Assembly: GCF_001593955.1 (NCBI RefSeq)
Contig: NZ_LTAZ01000015.1
Coordinates: 21,474 to 85,473, forward strand
Direction: 5' to 3'
From: Halalkalicoccus paucihalophilus
GTDB lineage: Archaea > Halobacteriota > Halobacteria > Halobacteriales > Halalkalicoccaceae
Length of the DNA: 64,000 bases
Shown in pieces: positions 1-8,085 of this stretch; position 1 is the stretch's first letter; each line of letters starts with the position of its first letter. Below the pieces are notes generated by a model that was not told where the DNA came from, made no database searches, and saw only the letters and a list, made by a program, of their open reading frames with translations. The translations under genes were made by a program, and so were the position numbers.

Positions 1-1
1 G

Positions 2-214
2 ACTCCGACACTAGTGAATCCCTGGCTGACGGCTGCCGTCACAGGCTCCGTTTCTCTCCATCTCGCAGTGCTCTATACGCCGCTCAACCGGTACTTCGGG
101 ACCGTTGCGATCGGAGTGAATGACTGGCTGATACTGTTCGCTGTAATGGCTGTGAGTCTTCCGCTCTACCTCGCGGTTGCGCTACTGGTCCGACGGGACG
201 AGACAGAGGTATGA
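2..214 (+). CDS. C-terminal end of a P-type cation ATPase (partial)
   Basis: The frame is open from the first bases of the window and ends at a stop at 214, so only about 70 residues are visible. They contain two hydrophobic helices separated by a short loop with a Leu-Tyr-x-Pro-Leu motif and end in a basic-acidic tail (VRRDETEV). This matches the last two transmembrane helices of the cation-transporting ATPase C-terminal domain (Ca2+/Mg2+/Na+ type P2 ATPases), which lie in the cytoplasmic membrane. Substrate cannot be told from this piece. An internal GTG at 14 is not a real start. Confidence 0.6.
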   Translation, partial: TPTLVNPWLTAAVTGSVSLHLAVLYTPLNRYFGTVAIGVNDWLILFAVMAVSLPLYLAVALLVRRDETEV

Positions 215-445
215 CGGGAGATGGGCAGATGAGTTCATCGGCTACGCCTTTTGTCGGACGTTTTGCTGTTCTAGGTCCATCGAATAACCCGACCACGCCC
301 TTCTAAATCGTGTTCTCAATCCTCATAGGAGGAACAGGTATCGGTGACGTCGTTTCGGCTCTGGGTTTCCTTCACTCGCCATTGCTACCGACGCCGAGCC
401 GAGATTCGAATTGCGTCGGGCTCGGACACCACGGTTAATGGTCGC

Positions 446-1801
446 TCACGTCGAATCATGTGGCCACGAGCGGATATCGTCGTAATCGCCCGGAGGAACG
501 GGACCATCGAGAAGCAGGTCGTCGGTCTCATCCATCCATTCGTAGAGTTGTCTTGAGAGCTCCCGTCTGATCTCCTGGTAGCGGGGCTCATGAACGACGT
601 CGTCATCTTCCTGGGGCGCGTCCCGCAGATCGTATAGTTCTTCGTACTGTCTGGTCGGAACCCCGTCAACCTCGCGAATCTCACGGCCAGACTCGCTCGC
701 AAAGACGTCTGCCGGTAAGTAAACCATTGGGAGGTGCCAGAAGCTCCTGATATACTTGTAGCGATCAGTCCTGATTGCACGGACCGGATTGTACATGTCG
801 TGCCAGGTCATTTCCGCGAAGATTCGTTCGCGCGTGTCGTATCCCGACACGCTGTCAGCGATCAGGCCCGCGACGCTCTGGCCGTCGATTCCCACTGGAC
901 AATCCTCGCCAACAAAGTCGAGGACTGTTGGCAAAACGTCGATATTACTTACCAGATCGTCATACCGCTTGCCAGCATCGACGACGCCCGGATAGCGTAG
1001 TATTAGTGCGGCCTCAATACCGGCGTCGTAGCAGCTCCCTTTCGCACGTGGGAAGGCGATACCGTGTTCGGTGGTGAAGATCACGAGCGTCTCCTCCTCG
1101 ATACCGGCGGCAGCAAGCGCATTGAGGATAGTGCCGACCGCGTCGTCGATGGCGTACACCATTCCGTGCATTTCCCCAAGGTCGTGTCTGATTCCTCGCC
1201 GATCGGGAAGGTACGGGAGTGAACGGACCGATTCTGGACCGTCGGCCCGGTAGTAACCGGCATCGAACCCGAACCGACCGTTCTTTTCTTCGACCCGGTG
1301 GCACTCGAAGAACCCGACCGATGCGAAAAACGGGGCGTCGTACGCTGACTTCACCAAGAATGATTTGAAGACTGATGCGACGTTACGCGCCCGATTGGCC
1401 TGATGGACCGTCGGCGAAACACCGGGATACAGGTTCCCCTCGGAGTGGACGTGGTCGTATCCGAGCCGGTCTGTGTCCTGCGTGATGTGCTGGATGCCGA
1501 ACAAGTGCGTCTCGTACCCGACATCGCTGAGATACTGTGGGAGGATTTGCTCGTCGTCGTGAAGCTCCCAGCTCCCATGTGCGAGACCCATCAACCCGTT
1601 GACGTGCGGAACTCGTCCGGTCATAAGGGCACCCCGGCTCGGTGAACATTGCGGAGCACTCGCGAAATGTCGCTCGAACAGCGCTCCCTCGTCCGCAAGG
1701 GCATCGATTCGTGGTGTATCAATGTCGACACCATAACAGCCAAGGTGCCGTCCAAGGTCGTGGCCGTGAATCAGCAGAATGTTCGGTTGTAGGTCGGTCA
1801 T
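446..1801 (-). CDS. Sulfatase of the formylglycine-dependent family
   Basis: 451 residues. The N-terminal PNILLIHGHDLG stretch is the metal-binding start of the alkaline phosphatase/sulfatase fold. CSPSRGALMTGR at residues 52-63 is the classical sulfatase signature, with Cys52 expected to be oxidised to formylglycine as catalytic residue. TTEHG near residue 240 and KGSCYDAG shortly after are the second metal site and substrate lysine. The enzyme should hydrolyse sulfate esters, possibly of polysaccharides. No signal peptide is visible, so it may act in the cytoplasm. A SulP anion permease lies 4 kb away, but the two are not an operon. The usual Asp-Asp of the first metal site reads His-Asp, and the DH of the second reads EH, so the metal ligands are slightly atypical. 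Confidence 0.85.
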   Translation of the reverse strand: MTDLQPNILLIHGHDLGRHLGCYGVDIDTPRIDALADEGALFERHFASAPQCSPSRGALMTGRVPHVNGLMGLAHGSWELHDDEQILPQYLSDVGYETHLFGIQHITQDTDRLGYDHVHSEGNLYPGVSPTVHQANRARNVASVFKSFLVKSAYDAPFFASVGFFECHRVEEKNGRFGFDAGYYRADGPESVRSLPYLPDRRGIRHDLGEMHGMVYAIDDAVGTILNALAAAGIEEETLVIFTTEHGIAFPRAKGSCYDAGIEAALILRYPGVVDAGKRYDDLVSNIDVLPTVLDFVGEDCPVGIDGQSVAGLIADSVSGYDTRERIFAEMTWHDMYNPVRAIRTDRYKYIRSFWHLPMVYLPADVFASESGREIREVDGVPTRQYEELYDLRDAPQEDDDVVHEPRYQEIRRELSRQLYEWMDETDDLLLDGPVPPGDYDDIRSWPHDST

Positions 1802-1907
1802 ATCGGCGGTGTACTACGACTCAACGGATAACTGATGGCGAGTCCTCCGCCGTTACCGTTTCGACCTCTGGGACCTGTTTTTTCCTGAGTGAAGATATGT
1901 ATAGGTT

Positions 1908-2366
1908 TCATTTGTTGATTTGCTGGTCAGAACTGGGCTTCGATTTCCAGCCAAACACTGCAATCAGGACGTAGAGGATCCCTGCTATACGGGTTGTGGG
2001 AATCACCCACGATTTCCATTCACACGCCTTGGCTTCCTCGTACAGAAGTGGTGTCCAGTAATCGAGATATCCTCGTGGCGAAATGGCAGCCATCAGTCCA
2101 TAGCAGCCGAGTACTGACCGCACCACACCTGAGAACGTTCCTGGGCGAAGAATCGTGACAAGAATCGTCAGCCCCTCGAGTCGAGCCACGGGTGATACCC
2201 ATGCTTTTCGTAGGCACTGTTCTGGATTTTCGAGTGCATACCTTTCGAAAAACTGTATGAACCGATCGGGAACAACTAGTTCAACGAAACCGAGTAGTGC
2301 TAATAGTACTTTGAGCATGTTATATACAAACACTGGGTGAATCATGAATCTATTTCTCTGTCGCAT
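1908..2366 (-). CDS. Small integral membrane protein, function unknown
   Basis: 152 residues with about three or four hydrophobic segments (around residues 12-30, 65-85, 85-100 and 125-145). The loop between helices one and two is rich in charged and aromatic residues. A second methionine at residue 8 (position 2345, reading MIHPVFVYN) is an equally good start. It has the look of a conserved haloarchaeal membrane protein, but no family is recognised. It stands alone, downstream of nothing on the same strand, with an AT-rich spacer on both sides. Confidence 0.5.
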   Translation of the reverse strand: MRQRNRFMIHPVFVYNMLKVLLALLGFVELVVPDRFIQFFERYALENPEQCLRKAWVSPVARLEGLTILVTILRPGTFSGVVRSVLGCYGLMAAISPRGYLDYWTPLLYEEAKACEWKSWVIPTTRIAGILYVLIAVFGWKSKPSSDQQINK

Positions 2367-2871
2367 TAGTTGAGAATGACTTCAATTGATATGGCTGTAT
2401 TGACGCTCACACTTCTCTCGGATTGGGACAGTTGGCAATTATCGAACAACAGTATCCGAGATCGGTGATTGCCTGCTTAGCAGTACGACCGCCGGATGGT
2501 CAGTTAGGCCGACCGGCGGTATTAGTAGCGACACTGACATCTCAATAATATACACTTAGCAATTATCGAGTCACCAACTACTGATCTCTTGACAAGAGCG
2601 GGCTTGGTTGCTTCATGACTATCACGGAACTTCGCCGTGACTACCGGCGCCCAGTACGCCGGTGGATGCGTCCGGTCGATATCGTCTGAGACTGTTCACG
2701 CCCACTCTTATTCCAGGCGTGACTACCCCGAACACGTATTCGTTCTCTCGAGCTCAGGAACGACCCACGGAGACAGGCCTGTAGCGGACGTTCATAAGAG
2801 GGGTATTCAACTGTTCAGGCGAACAGACCCATATACGGATAGATTCCCGAATGGTCGATAGTTCAGGACCG

Positions 2872-3273
2872 TCACCCGGATGCTCGAAACGCTTTGAGCC
2901 GAAACTGAGAGATGATCGGTTCGAGCGTGTCTTTTTCACCGGTGCCCGTTATCGTGACTTCAGTCAACCGGTAGGACGGTCCGACGGGGACCTTTCGGGC
3001 AGAGAGATGGGCCTGCCACTCGTTTCCCTCGATGACATTTCCGTCACGCCGTTCGCCGTCGAGGTTCTCAAGGTACTTCATCGCCTGTTCAAGAGTGAAC
3101 CCACGGAACTGGCGGGTCTCATAAAGTGTGCCGTTTCTATCGAGCGTTCGATCGATGGTAATGCATCTAGTCCCGCTTTCCGCCGCTGGGCTTCCGACTC
3201 ACGTATCGAGACCATACGGGTTCCCGTTGAAAGGTTGGCCCTCGGAGGAAATATCTATGTTGTGAGTTCTCAT
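2872..3273 (-). pseudogene. Conserved small protein interrupted by an in-frame TGA
   Basis: Reading from ATG 3273 gives 24 residues, then TGA at 3201-3199, then an uninterrupted frame through ITIDRTLDRNGTLYETRQF and MKYLENLDGE to a stop at 2872. The downstream part has the even hydrophobic/charged pattern of a real haloarchaeal protein and no ATG until 3081. Either the gene is broken by one nonsense codon or only the 69-residue piece from 3081 is made. No function is recognised. Overlapping frames on the plus strand have no coding character. Confidence 0.4.
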
Positions 3274-3582
3274 TCACCATACTCTCCAATCTCTTAACGA
3301 AGGATTATCACAGTGCATGAGATCAACGCGTTCCGCTCTTGGAAGCGTTGCCGAGCAATAACTGAAGACGCCGGAGCGACTGGTATAGCTCATCACAAGG
3401 CAGTATTGCATCCGCTGTGCTTCCGGTTGTTGATGTCCCAGTTCTCGTAGTGAACTACCCGTCCTTCTCGGCTTTGTGGCCTCGCTGAGCAAGGGATCTT
3501 AACGCCTGCGGTTCGGTAAAGCGATCTGATTGACTTCATTCTTTAGAGAACTATTTTGTAGTTTCACAGAGAACTATCTGGT

Positions 3583-3948
3583 GTGTCTTCACGTATCTTA
3601 GTGCCAGTCGACGATTCGACACACGCTCGTGAAGTACTAGTGTTCGCGCTGGATAAGCACGCGGACGCTGAGATCACTGGTGTCCACATCATCAGTCCAA
3701 TAGCGGTAATTGGAGTCTTCAATTCAGCAGCCTGGGACGACCGGATGCTTGAACGCGAGCGGAAGCAACCAACGATCGACGACGCACTTACCGACCTCGT
3801 CATACAACTCAATGTGACGCGGAGCCATGTTGTCAAGTGGGGGTCTACTTCTTCGACTGTGGGACGAGTGGCGGCCGGGAAGTGTGTGCACCGGGACGGA
3901 TTCGAGGGTCCGATATCAAGTAGCCATGAATTACCACAAAGAAGGTGA
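3583..3948 (+). pseudogene. Universal stress protein (UspA) fragment, C-terminus lost
   Basis: From a GTG start, the first 45 residues read SSRILVPVDDSTHAREVL and TGVHIISPIAV, the first strand, nucleotide-loop aspartate and second strand of the UspA fold. The second half lacks the conserved GxxGRxGLxRxxxGS ATP-binding motif near the end and runs into unrelated sequence. It is therefore a truncated or frameshifted UspA gene. Another UspA 5' fragment lies at 10183, also next to a transporter. Confidence 0.55.
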
Positions 3949-4054
3949 CGACACAAGCCGAAGCGTCGAAGCACGATCCCAGGTCTCTCCGGAGTCAGCG
4001 CATGTTTGTGAATCACCAACATTAGTGCTCGGCTCGACAGAGAAAGCAAGATAA
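3926..4054 (+). CDS. Short ORF coupled by TAATG to the downstream permease
   Basis: A 42-codon frame starting ATG at 3926 (MNYHKEGDDTSRS) whose stop TAA at 4052-4054 shares its last base with the ATG of the permease at 4054. Such a TAATG junction suggests translational coupling. The peptide is hydrophilic and unrecognised. It may be the relic of a larger upstream domain (the frame is open back to 3827) rather than an independent gene. Confidence 0.25.
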   Translation: MNYHKEGDDTSRSVEARSQVSPESAHVCESPTLVLGSTEKAR

Positions 4055-5271
4055 TGGTTGTGATCACCCTCATCGTCCTCGTAACATTGATCGGACTGAA
4101 CTGGGTGCTTTACTCGAGCCACGTCCAAAATTCGGAGCGCTACCAAGCCATGGTCGTCCCGATTGCCAACATAATGGACATCGGGTTCGTATTGCTGGCG
4201 CCGGCTATCGTGTATATTACTGGCCTCGAATCGCCTCTGACGTATGCCGGTCTCTGTGCGCTCGCCTACGCGATGGGCTGGGTCATACGCTACAACATCG
4301 AGCGATTTGAGCCGATAGCTAAGGAGAGGGGTATCTTGCACGATTGTTCGTACGTCGCCAATTGGATGTTGATCATCGCATCTATCGTGAACGTCGGTTA
4401 CTACCTGCAACTGATGGGCGTGATCATCATCTACCCCTTCGACTTCGGCAACGGTGACTCGATCGCAACGATCATCGCCGTCGTATCGCTGATCGCACTT
4501 GGCGTGATCGGTTATTTCTTCGGACTTAGCAGGTTCAACCAGATGGGGCAGCGGACGACGGCTTTCAACCTCGCAGCCGTCTTGGCGATTATCGCCGGCT
4601 TCCTTGCGTACAATGGCGGAGCGGCCGTGGCAGGGAACTGGTCGGTCCCCGCTTACAATCCGCCGGTGACAACGACGGACTTCCGCTATATCCTCGGCTT
4701 CTACGTGATTGTCCAGGGATTCGAGGCATCCCGGTACCTTACCAAGGAGTACAGCACGTCACGACGTATCCAGACAATGCGGAACGCACAGATCATCGCC
4801 ACCGTCATCTACGTTCTCTTCTCGGTGTCGACTCTCTTTCTTTTCGACGAGGTCGGCTACGCGCCGACTCCAGCCGTGATCATTACGATCTCCGAGGTGG
4901 CGAGCCCCGTGCTCCCCTTGCTTGTTTTGCTTCTGGTCATCGGTAGTCAGTTCTCCGCGTCAATCAATGACATTCACTCACGCTCAGATACCATGGAAGA
5001 ACTCTCAGATCAACGAATCCCGCGCAGATATACCTTCCCGCTGCTCGCTGCGGGCAGCATCGTGGTTGTGCTGAGCATGGACGTGTTCACGGTCGTCGCG
5101 GCAGCCTCGCGGATGTTCGCGGCGTACTACGCGCTACAATGTCTTATCGCGCTAATCATAGCCGGTCGTCGAAGGCAGTGGACACATTTTGTGGGCTTCA
5201 CCGCGGTCGGCCTGGCGATGGTGGCCATCGCGATCTTCGGGCTATCTACATCTGTACGCATTGGTCTTTAG
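4054..5271 (+). CDS. Multi-pass membrane transporter, family uncertain
   Basis: 405 residues with about eleven predicted transmembrane helices and short polar loops. The segment FYVIVQGFEASRYLTKEY, followed by an amphipathic stretch and another helix, looks like the unwound helix region of secondary transporters with the LeuT/APC fold. No substrate motif is recognised, so amino acid/polyamine or ion transport are both possible. The start overlaps the stop of a short upstream ORF. A 35-base stretch (4534-4568) is partly duplicated just after the gene (5319-5353), suggesting a local rearrangement. Confidence 0.6.
   Translation: MVVITLIVLVTLIGLNWVLYSSHVQNSERYQAMVVPIANIMDIGFVLLAPAIVYITGLESPLTYAGLCALAYAMGWVIRYNIERFEPIAKERGILHDCSYVANWMLIIASIVNVGYYLQLMGVIIIYPFDFGNGDSIATIIAVVSLIALGVIGYFFGLSRFNQMGQRTTAFNLAAVLAIIAGFLAYNGGAAVAGNWSVPAYNPPVTTTDFRYILGFYVIVQGFEASRYLTKEYSTSRRIQTMRNAQIIATVIYVLFSVSTLFLFDEVGYAPTPAVIITISEVASPVLPLLVLLLVIGSQFSASINDIHSRSDTMEELSDQRIPRRYTFPLLAAGSIVVVLSMDVFTVVAAASRMFAAYYALQCLIALIIAGRRRQWTHFVGFTAVGLAMVAIAIFGLSTSVRIGL
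4534..4568 (+). repeat. Source copy of a 35-base imperfect direct repeat
   Basis: TTCAACCAGATGGG starts both this stretch inside the permease gene and a second copy at 5319-5353. About 31 of 35 bases agree. The second copy lies in non-coding DNA directly before an IS66 relic, so it marks an old duplication or recombination scar. Confidence 0.55.
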
Positions 5272-5399
5272 CTAAGCCTCGGTGTAGCTTCGACCGTGAT
5301 CTTGATAATCCTCCTCGATTCAACCAGATGGGCTGGCGAACGACGGCTTTCAAATGGGAACATATGGGGTGGCGCGAACGCATCACCTTTGCCCGCTAC

Positions 5400-5739
5400 G
5401 ATTTACCAGCGACAGCTCTACCCGACCAACAATCCGCTTCTAAAGAGCGTACTCGGAAAGATCGAAGGTAGGATCGACCGCTAGCTCATCTTTGTCGGTG
5501 AGCTAGCAGTTTCTCCAACGAACAACGCTGCCGAGGACGTGCTTCGTGAGCCCGTTGGTCTTCGGAAAACCGCCGGAACGCTTCGCAACGACCGTGGAAT
5601 GTTCGTTCATGAGACGCTCTCGTCCCTGCTGGTTCCACCTAACTAGCAAGGACGCAATCCGTACGAGGAACTTCAGCGAGTCGTTTCGAACAACGCGATG
5701 ATTTTACGGGTTCACGCTGTACCAGCAGTTGAACCCTAA
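5400..5739 (+). pseudogene. C-terminal relic of an IS66-family transposase
   Basis: One frame reads LLKSVLGKIEGRIDR, then a TAG, LIFVGELAVSPTNNAAEDV, RKTAGTLRNDRGMFVHETL, a second TAG, and QGRNPYEELQRVV. The SPTNNAAE and LRNDRGxFVHET motifs are the conserved C-terminal end of IS66-type transposases. Two in-frame stops and loss of the N-terminal two thirds show it is dead. A DUF1254 gene scrap follows at 5880. Confidence 0.75.
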
Positions 5740-5879
5740 GGGGCAAACACATCAATTGTTTTTATATACTTGGCATCGTTATATATATAATGCTGATGTG
5801 GGATTGTACAAGTTGGCCCCGGCCACTGCTGTGGGACACTCGGAAAGCACAGGCCACACCGCAACGTACCCGTCTCGCG

Positions 5880-5969
5880 GTGGTCTTCAGCCTGACCGAA
5901 CCAATTACCATCACAAAATCAGACTCCCATAACCGGTACCGGTCGATGCACGGCATCAATCTGGATCCG
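5880..5969 (+). pseudogene. Fragment of a DUF1254-family gene
   Basis: About 30 codons reading VVFSLTEPITITKSDSHNRY followed by RSMHGIN. They align with GVFDLTEPVTITKPDTGDRY followed by QSMIVLN in the intact DUF1254 gene at 10460-11485. Nothing before or after matches that gene. This is a remnant of a second copy, captured between an IS66 relic and the SulP gene. Confidence 0.6.
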
Positions 5970-6104
5970 GTAGAGGAATGCCAACAAACGAATAATAGCG
6001 GTGGACGACGCATTCGAAAGCACGAGGCGAGTGTCTCGGGGCGACGTCCCGAAGCGGGTTACCCACCAACAATGATAGTTACCATGACCAAGAGGTGAGT
6101 TTCG

Positions 6105-7838
6105 GTGTCAACAAAACGCCTAAAAGAACGAATTATCCGACGATTTTCGTCGACTCTCCCGGTACTGGAGTGGCTTCCGCGGTATGACACGTCGTGGCTC
6201 CGTTTGGACGTCGTCGCGGGAATCACCGTCGCGGCGGCGGTCATTCCCGAGGGGTTGGCGTACGCATCTCTGGCGAACTTGCCACCGGAGACCGGCCTGT
6301 ACGCCGGGTTGATGGCCGCCATCGCTTACCTTTTTCTTGGCACCTCTCGGCAAGTCATGGTGGGACCGACCTCGGCACTGGCGATTCTGCTTGCCAGTGG
6401 TGTCGGGGCAGTCGCTGGCGGAAACACCGCTTCGTACACGTCACTCGTCATCTCGACGACGATCCTCGTCGGTGTCTTCGCGGTTATCGCGTGGGCGTTT
6501 CGATTGGGGTTTCTCGTCCACTTCATCTCGGAGTCGGTGCTCACGGGGTTTTCTGCCGGGGCGGCGCTGTACATCATGTCAACTCAATTTAGCAAACTGT
6601 TCGGCATTGAGAGTAGTGCATCGGGTTCCTTTTTCGGGGAAACGTTCTTTGGGCGGATATGGTACACCGGAACCCATCTCGCTGAGACGAACCCCGAGAC
6701 ACTGGCTATCGGCGTTGTTGGCATCGTGTTGCTCGTCTTCGGAGAACGTTACTTGCCGCGTGCCCCGAATGCACTTCTTGTTGTCGTCCTCTCGATCGTG
6801 CTTATGTCGGTCACGAATCTGCAGGCCCGCGGTGTCGCGATCGTTGGATCGATCCCAAGCGGTCTCCCTTCGCTGTCGGTTCCGGCGATTCCCAGTATCT
6901 CGACGCTGGGTTTCCTCGTCCCCGTCGCCGCCGCGTTGTTTCTTCTTTCGTACGTCGAAGGCATCAGCACAGTCGAGACTTTTGCCAGACGCCACGACTA
7001 CCGAACCGATGCGAATCAGGAGCTGCTGGCTGATGGCGGAGCCAACCTTGCTGCTGGCTTCGGTGGCGGATTTGTCGTCGGTGGAAGTATGTCTCGGTCA
7101 GCGCTCAACGACGCCGTCGGCAGCAAGACACAACTCACGAACGCCGTCGTCGCTCTCGTTCTCGTCGTCGTCTTGCTCTTTCTCACCAGCGTGTTCACGA
7201 ATCTCCCAGAAACGATTCTCGCAGCAATCGTTATCGTCGCCGTCACGGGCCTTATCGATACGAGCGCAATCCGTCAACTGTACCACGTAAGCAAGAGTGA
7301 GTTTGCCATCGCGATGTCGGCATTAATCGGAGTACTTACAGTCGGGATGCTCTGGGGCGTCTTCGTCGGCGTCGTCCTCTCATTATTAATCGCGATTTCA
7401 CGGGTCAGCCGTCCATTGACACACGAACTCGGTCAGATCGCCGGGACAAACCACTTCGTCGCGCTTGACTTGTATCCGGCGGCAACGACCATCACGGATG
7501 TGTTCGTCTACCGCGTCGAAGCTGAATTGTTCTACGCGAACGCAGATACGGTTCGGACCGACCTCTTCGAACGGCTCGCAAAACGCGACTCCGATGTCGA
7601 ACTAATCGTTTTCGACCTTACATCGTCGTCAACGGTCGACTTTGGGGCCGCACAAATGTTGGGGAAACTCGAACAAAAACTCGACTCACGTGGAACCGAC
7701 CTCCGTTTTGCGGGGGCGGAGTCCGAGGTTGTGCAAATGTTCGAAACGACGGGGCTCGCGGCGAACACTGGCGGTGTGAAACCCGAGGAATCGGTCGACG
7801 ACGTCATCGACCGCTGGAGAGCTGAGCGGTCGTCCTAA
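6105..7838 (+). CDS. SulP-family anion transporter with STAS domain
   Basis: 577 residues from a GTG start. The N-terminal half has the SulP signature (DVVAGITVAAAVIPEGLAYA, then GLYAGL) and about 10-12 transmembrane helices in the cytoplasmic membrane. QVMVGPTSALAILLASG and FLVHFISESVLTGFSAGAAL are further family blocks. Residues about 455-560 form a cytoplasmic STAS domain (ELIVFDLTSSSTVDFGAAQML). SulP proteins import sulfate, or in other subfamilies bicarbonate or other anions, usually with Na+ or H+. The substrate cannot be decided here. A sulfatase gene 4 kb upstream would fit sulfate, but that is only suggestive. Confidence 0.9.
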   Translation: MSTKRLKERIIRRFSSTLPVLEWLPRYDTSWLRLDVVAGITVAAAVIPEGLAYASLANLPPETGLYAGLMAAIAYLFLGTSRQVMVGPTSALAILLASGVGAVAGGNTASYTSLVISTTILVGVFAVIAWAFRLGFLVHFISESVLTGFSAGAALYIMSTQFSKLFGIESSASGSFFGETFFGRIWYTGTHLAETNPETLAIGVVGIVLLVFGERYLPRAPNALLVVVLSIVLMSVTNLQARGVAIVGSIPSGLPSLSVPAIPSISTLGFLVPVAAALFLLSYVEGISTVETFARRHDYRTDANQELLADGGANLAAGFGGGFVVGGSMSRSALNDAVGSKTQLTNAVVALVLVVVLLFLTSVFTNLPETILAAIVIVAVTGLIDTSAIRQLYHVSKSEFAIAMSALIGVLTVGMLWGVFVGVVLSLLIAISRVSRPLTHELGQIAGTNHFVALDLYPAATTITDVFVYRVEAELFYANADTVRTDLFERLAKRDSDVELIVFDLTSSSTVDFGAAQMLGKLEQKLDSRGTDLRFAGAESEVVQMFETTGLAANTGGVKPEESVDDVIDRWRAERSS

Positions 7839-7942
7839 TGTATGGATCCTTTCTCATCAACATTGCGGTGGGCATACACCGACTGCTGGCGTATGAAAAT
7901 CTGTATCTCTTAGTGGTTCCCGACCAGAAAGACGAAGAATAA
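7838..7942 (+). CDS. 34-residue ORF overlapping the SulP stop (TAATG)
   Basis: ATG 7838-7840 shares the final A of the SulP stop codon. The peptide starts MYGSFLINIAVGIHRLL, continues with a second hydrophobic patch (LYLLVVP) and ends in acidic residues. The overlap suggests coupled translation with the transporter. No homologue is recognised, and it could equally be the remains of a decayed downstream gene. Confidence 0.25.
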   Translation: MYGSFLINIAVGIHRLLAYENLYLLVVPDQKDEE

Positions 7943-8085
7943 GCGGAAGCCCATGATTTCAGACGTGGGGAAATATCAAATATTTAAACATTGAAACGAC
8001 CTATAACAACAGGAGGTGATCACTGGCCGATGCCGCCGTCATGTCTCGGAACGAAACAGGAAACCAGACGTGAAGCGTCCTCCGT

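Noticed and set aside
2851..3297. 148-codon plus-strand frame
   Set aside because: It lies opposite a frame with better protein character on the minus strand and shows no known motif.
6337..7290. Long plus-strand frame of 317 codons inside the SulP gene
   Set aside because: It is Ser/Arg-rich shadow coding in another frame of a clear SulP gene.
446..7838. A sulfate-use operon of sulfatase and SulP
   Set aside because: The genes lie on opposite strands 4 kb apart with relics between; a shared role is possible but not shown.
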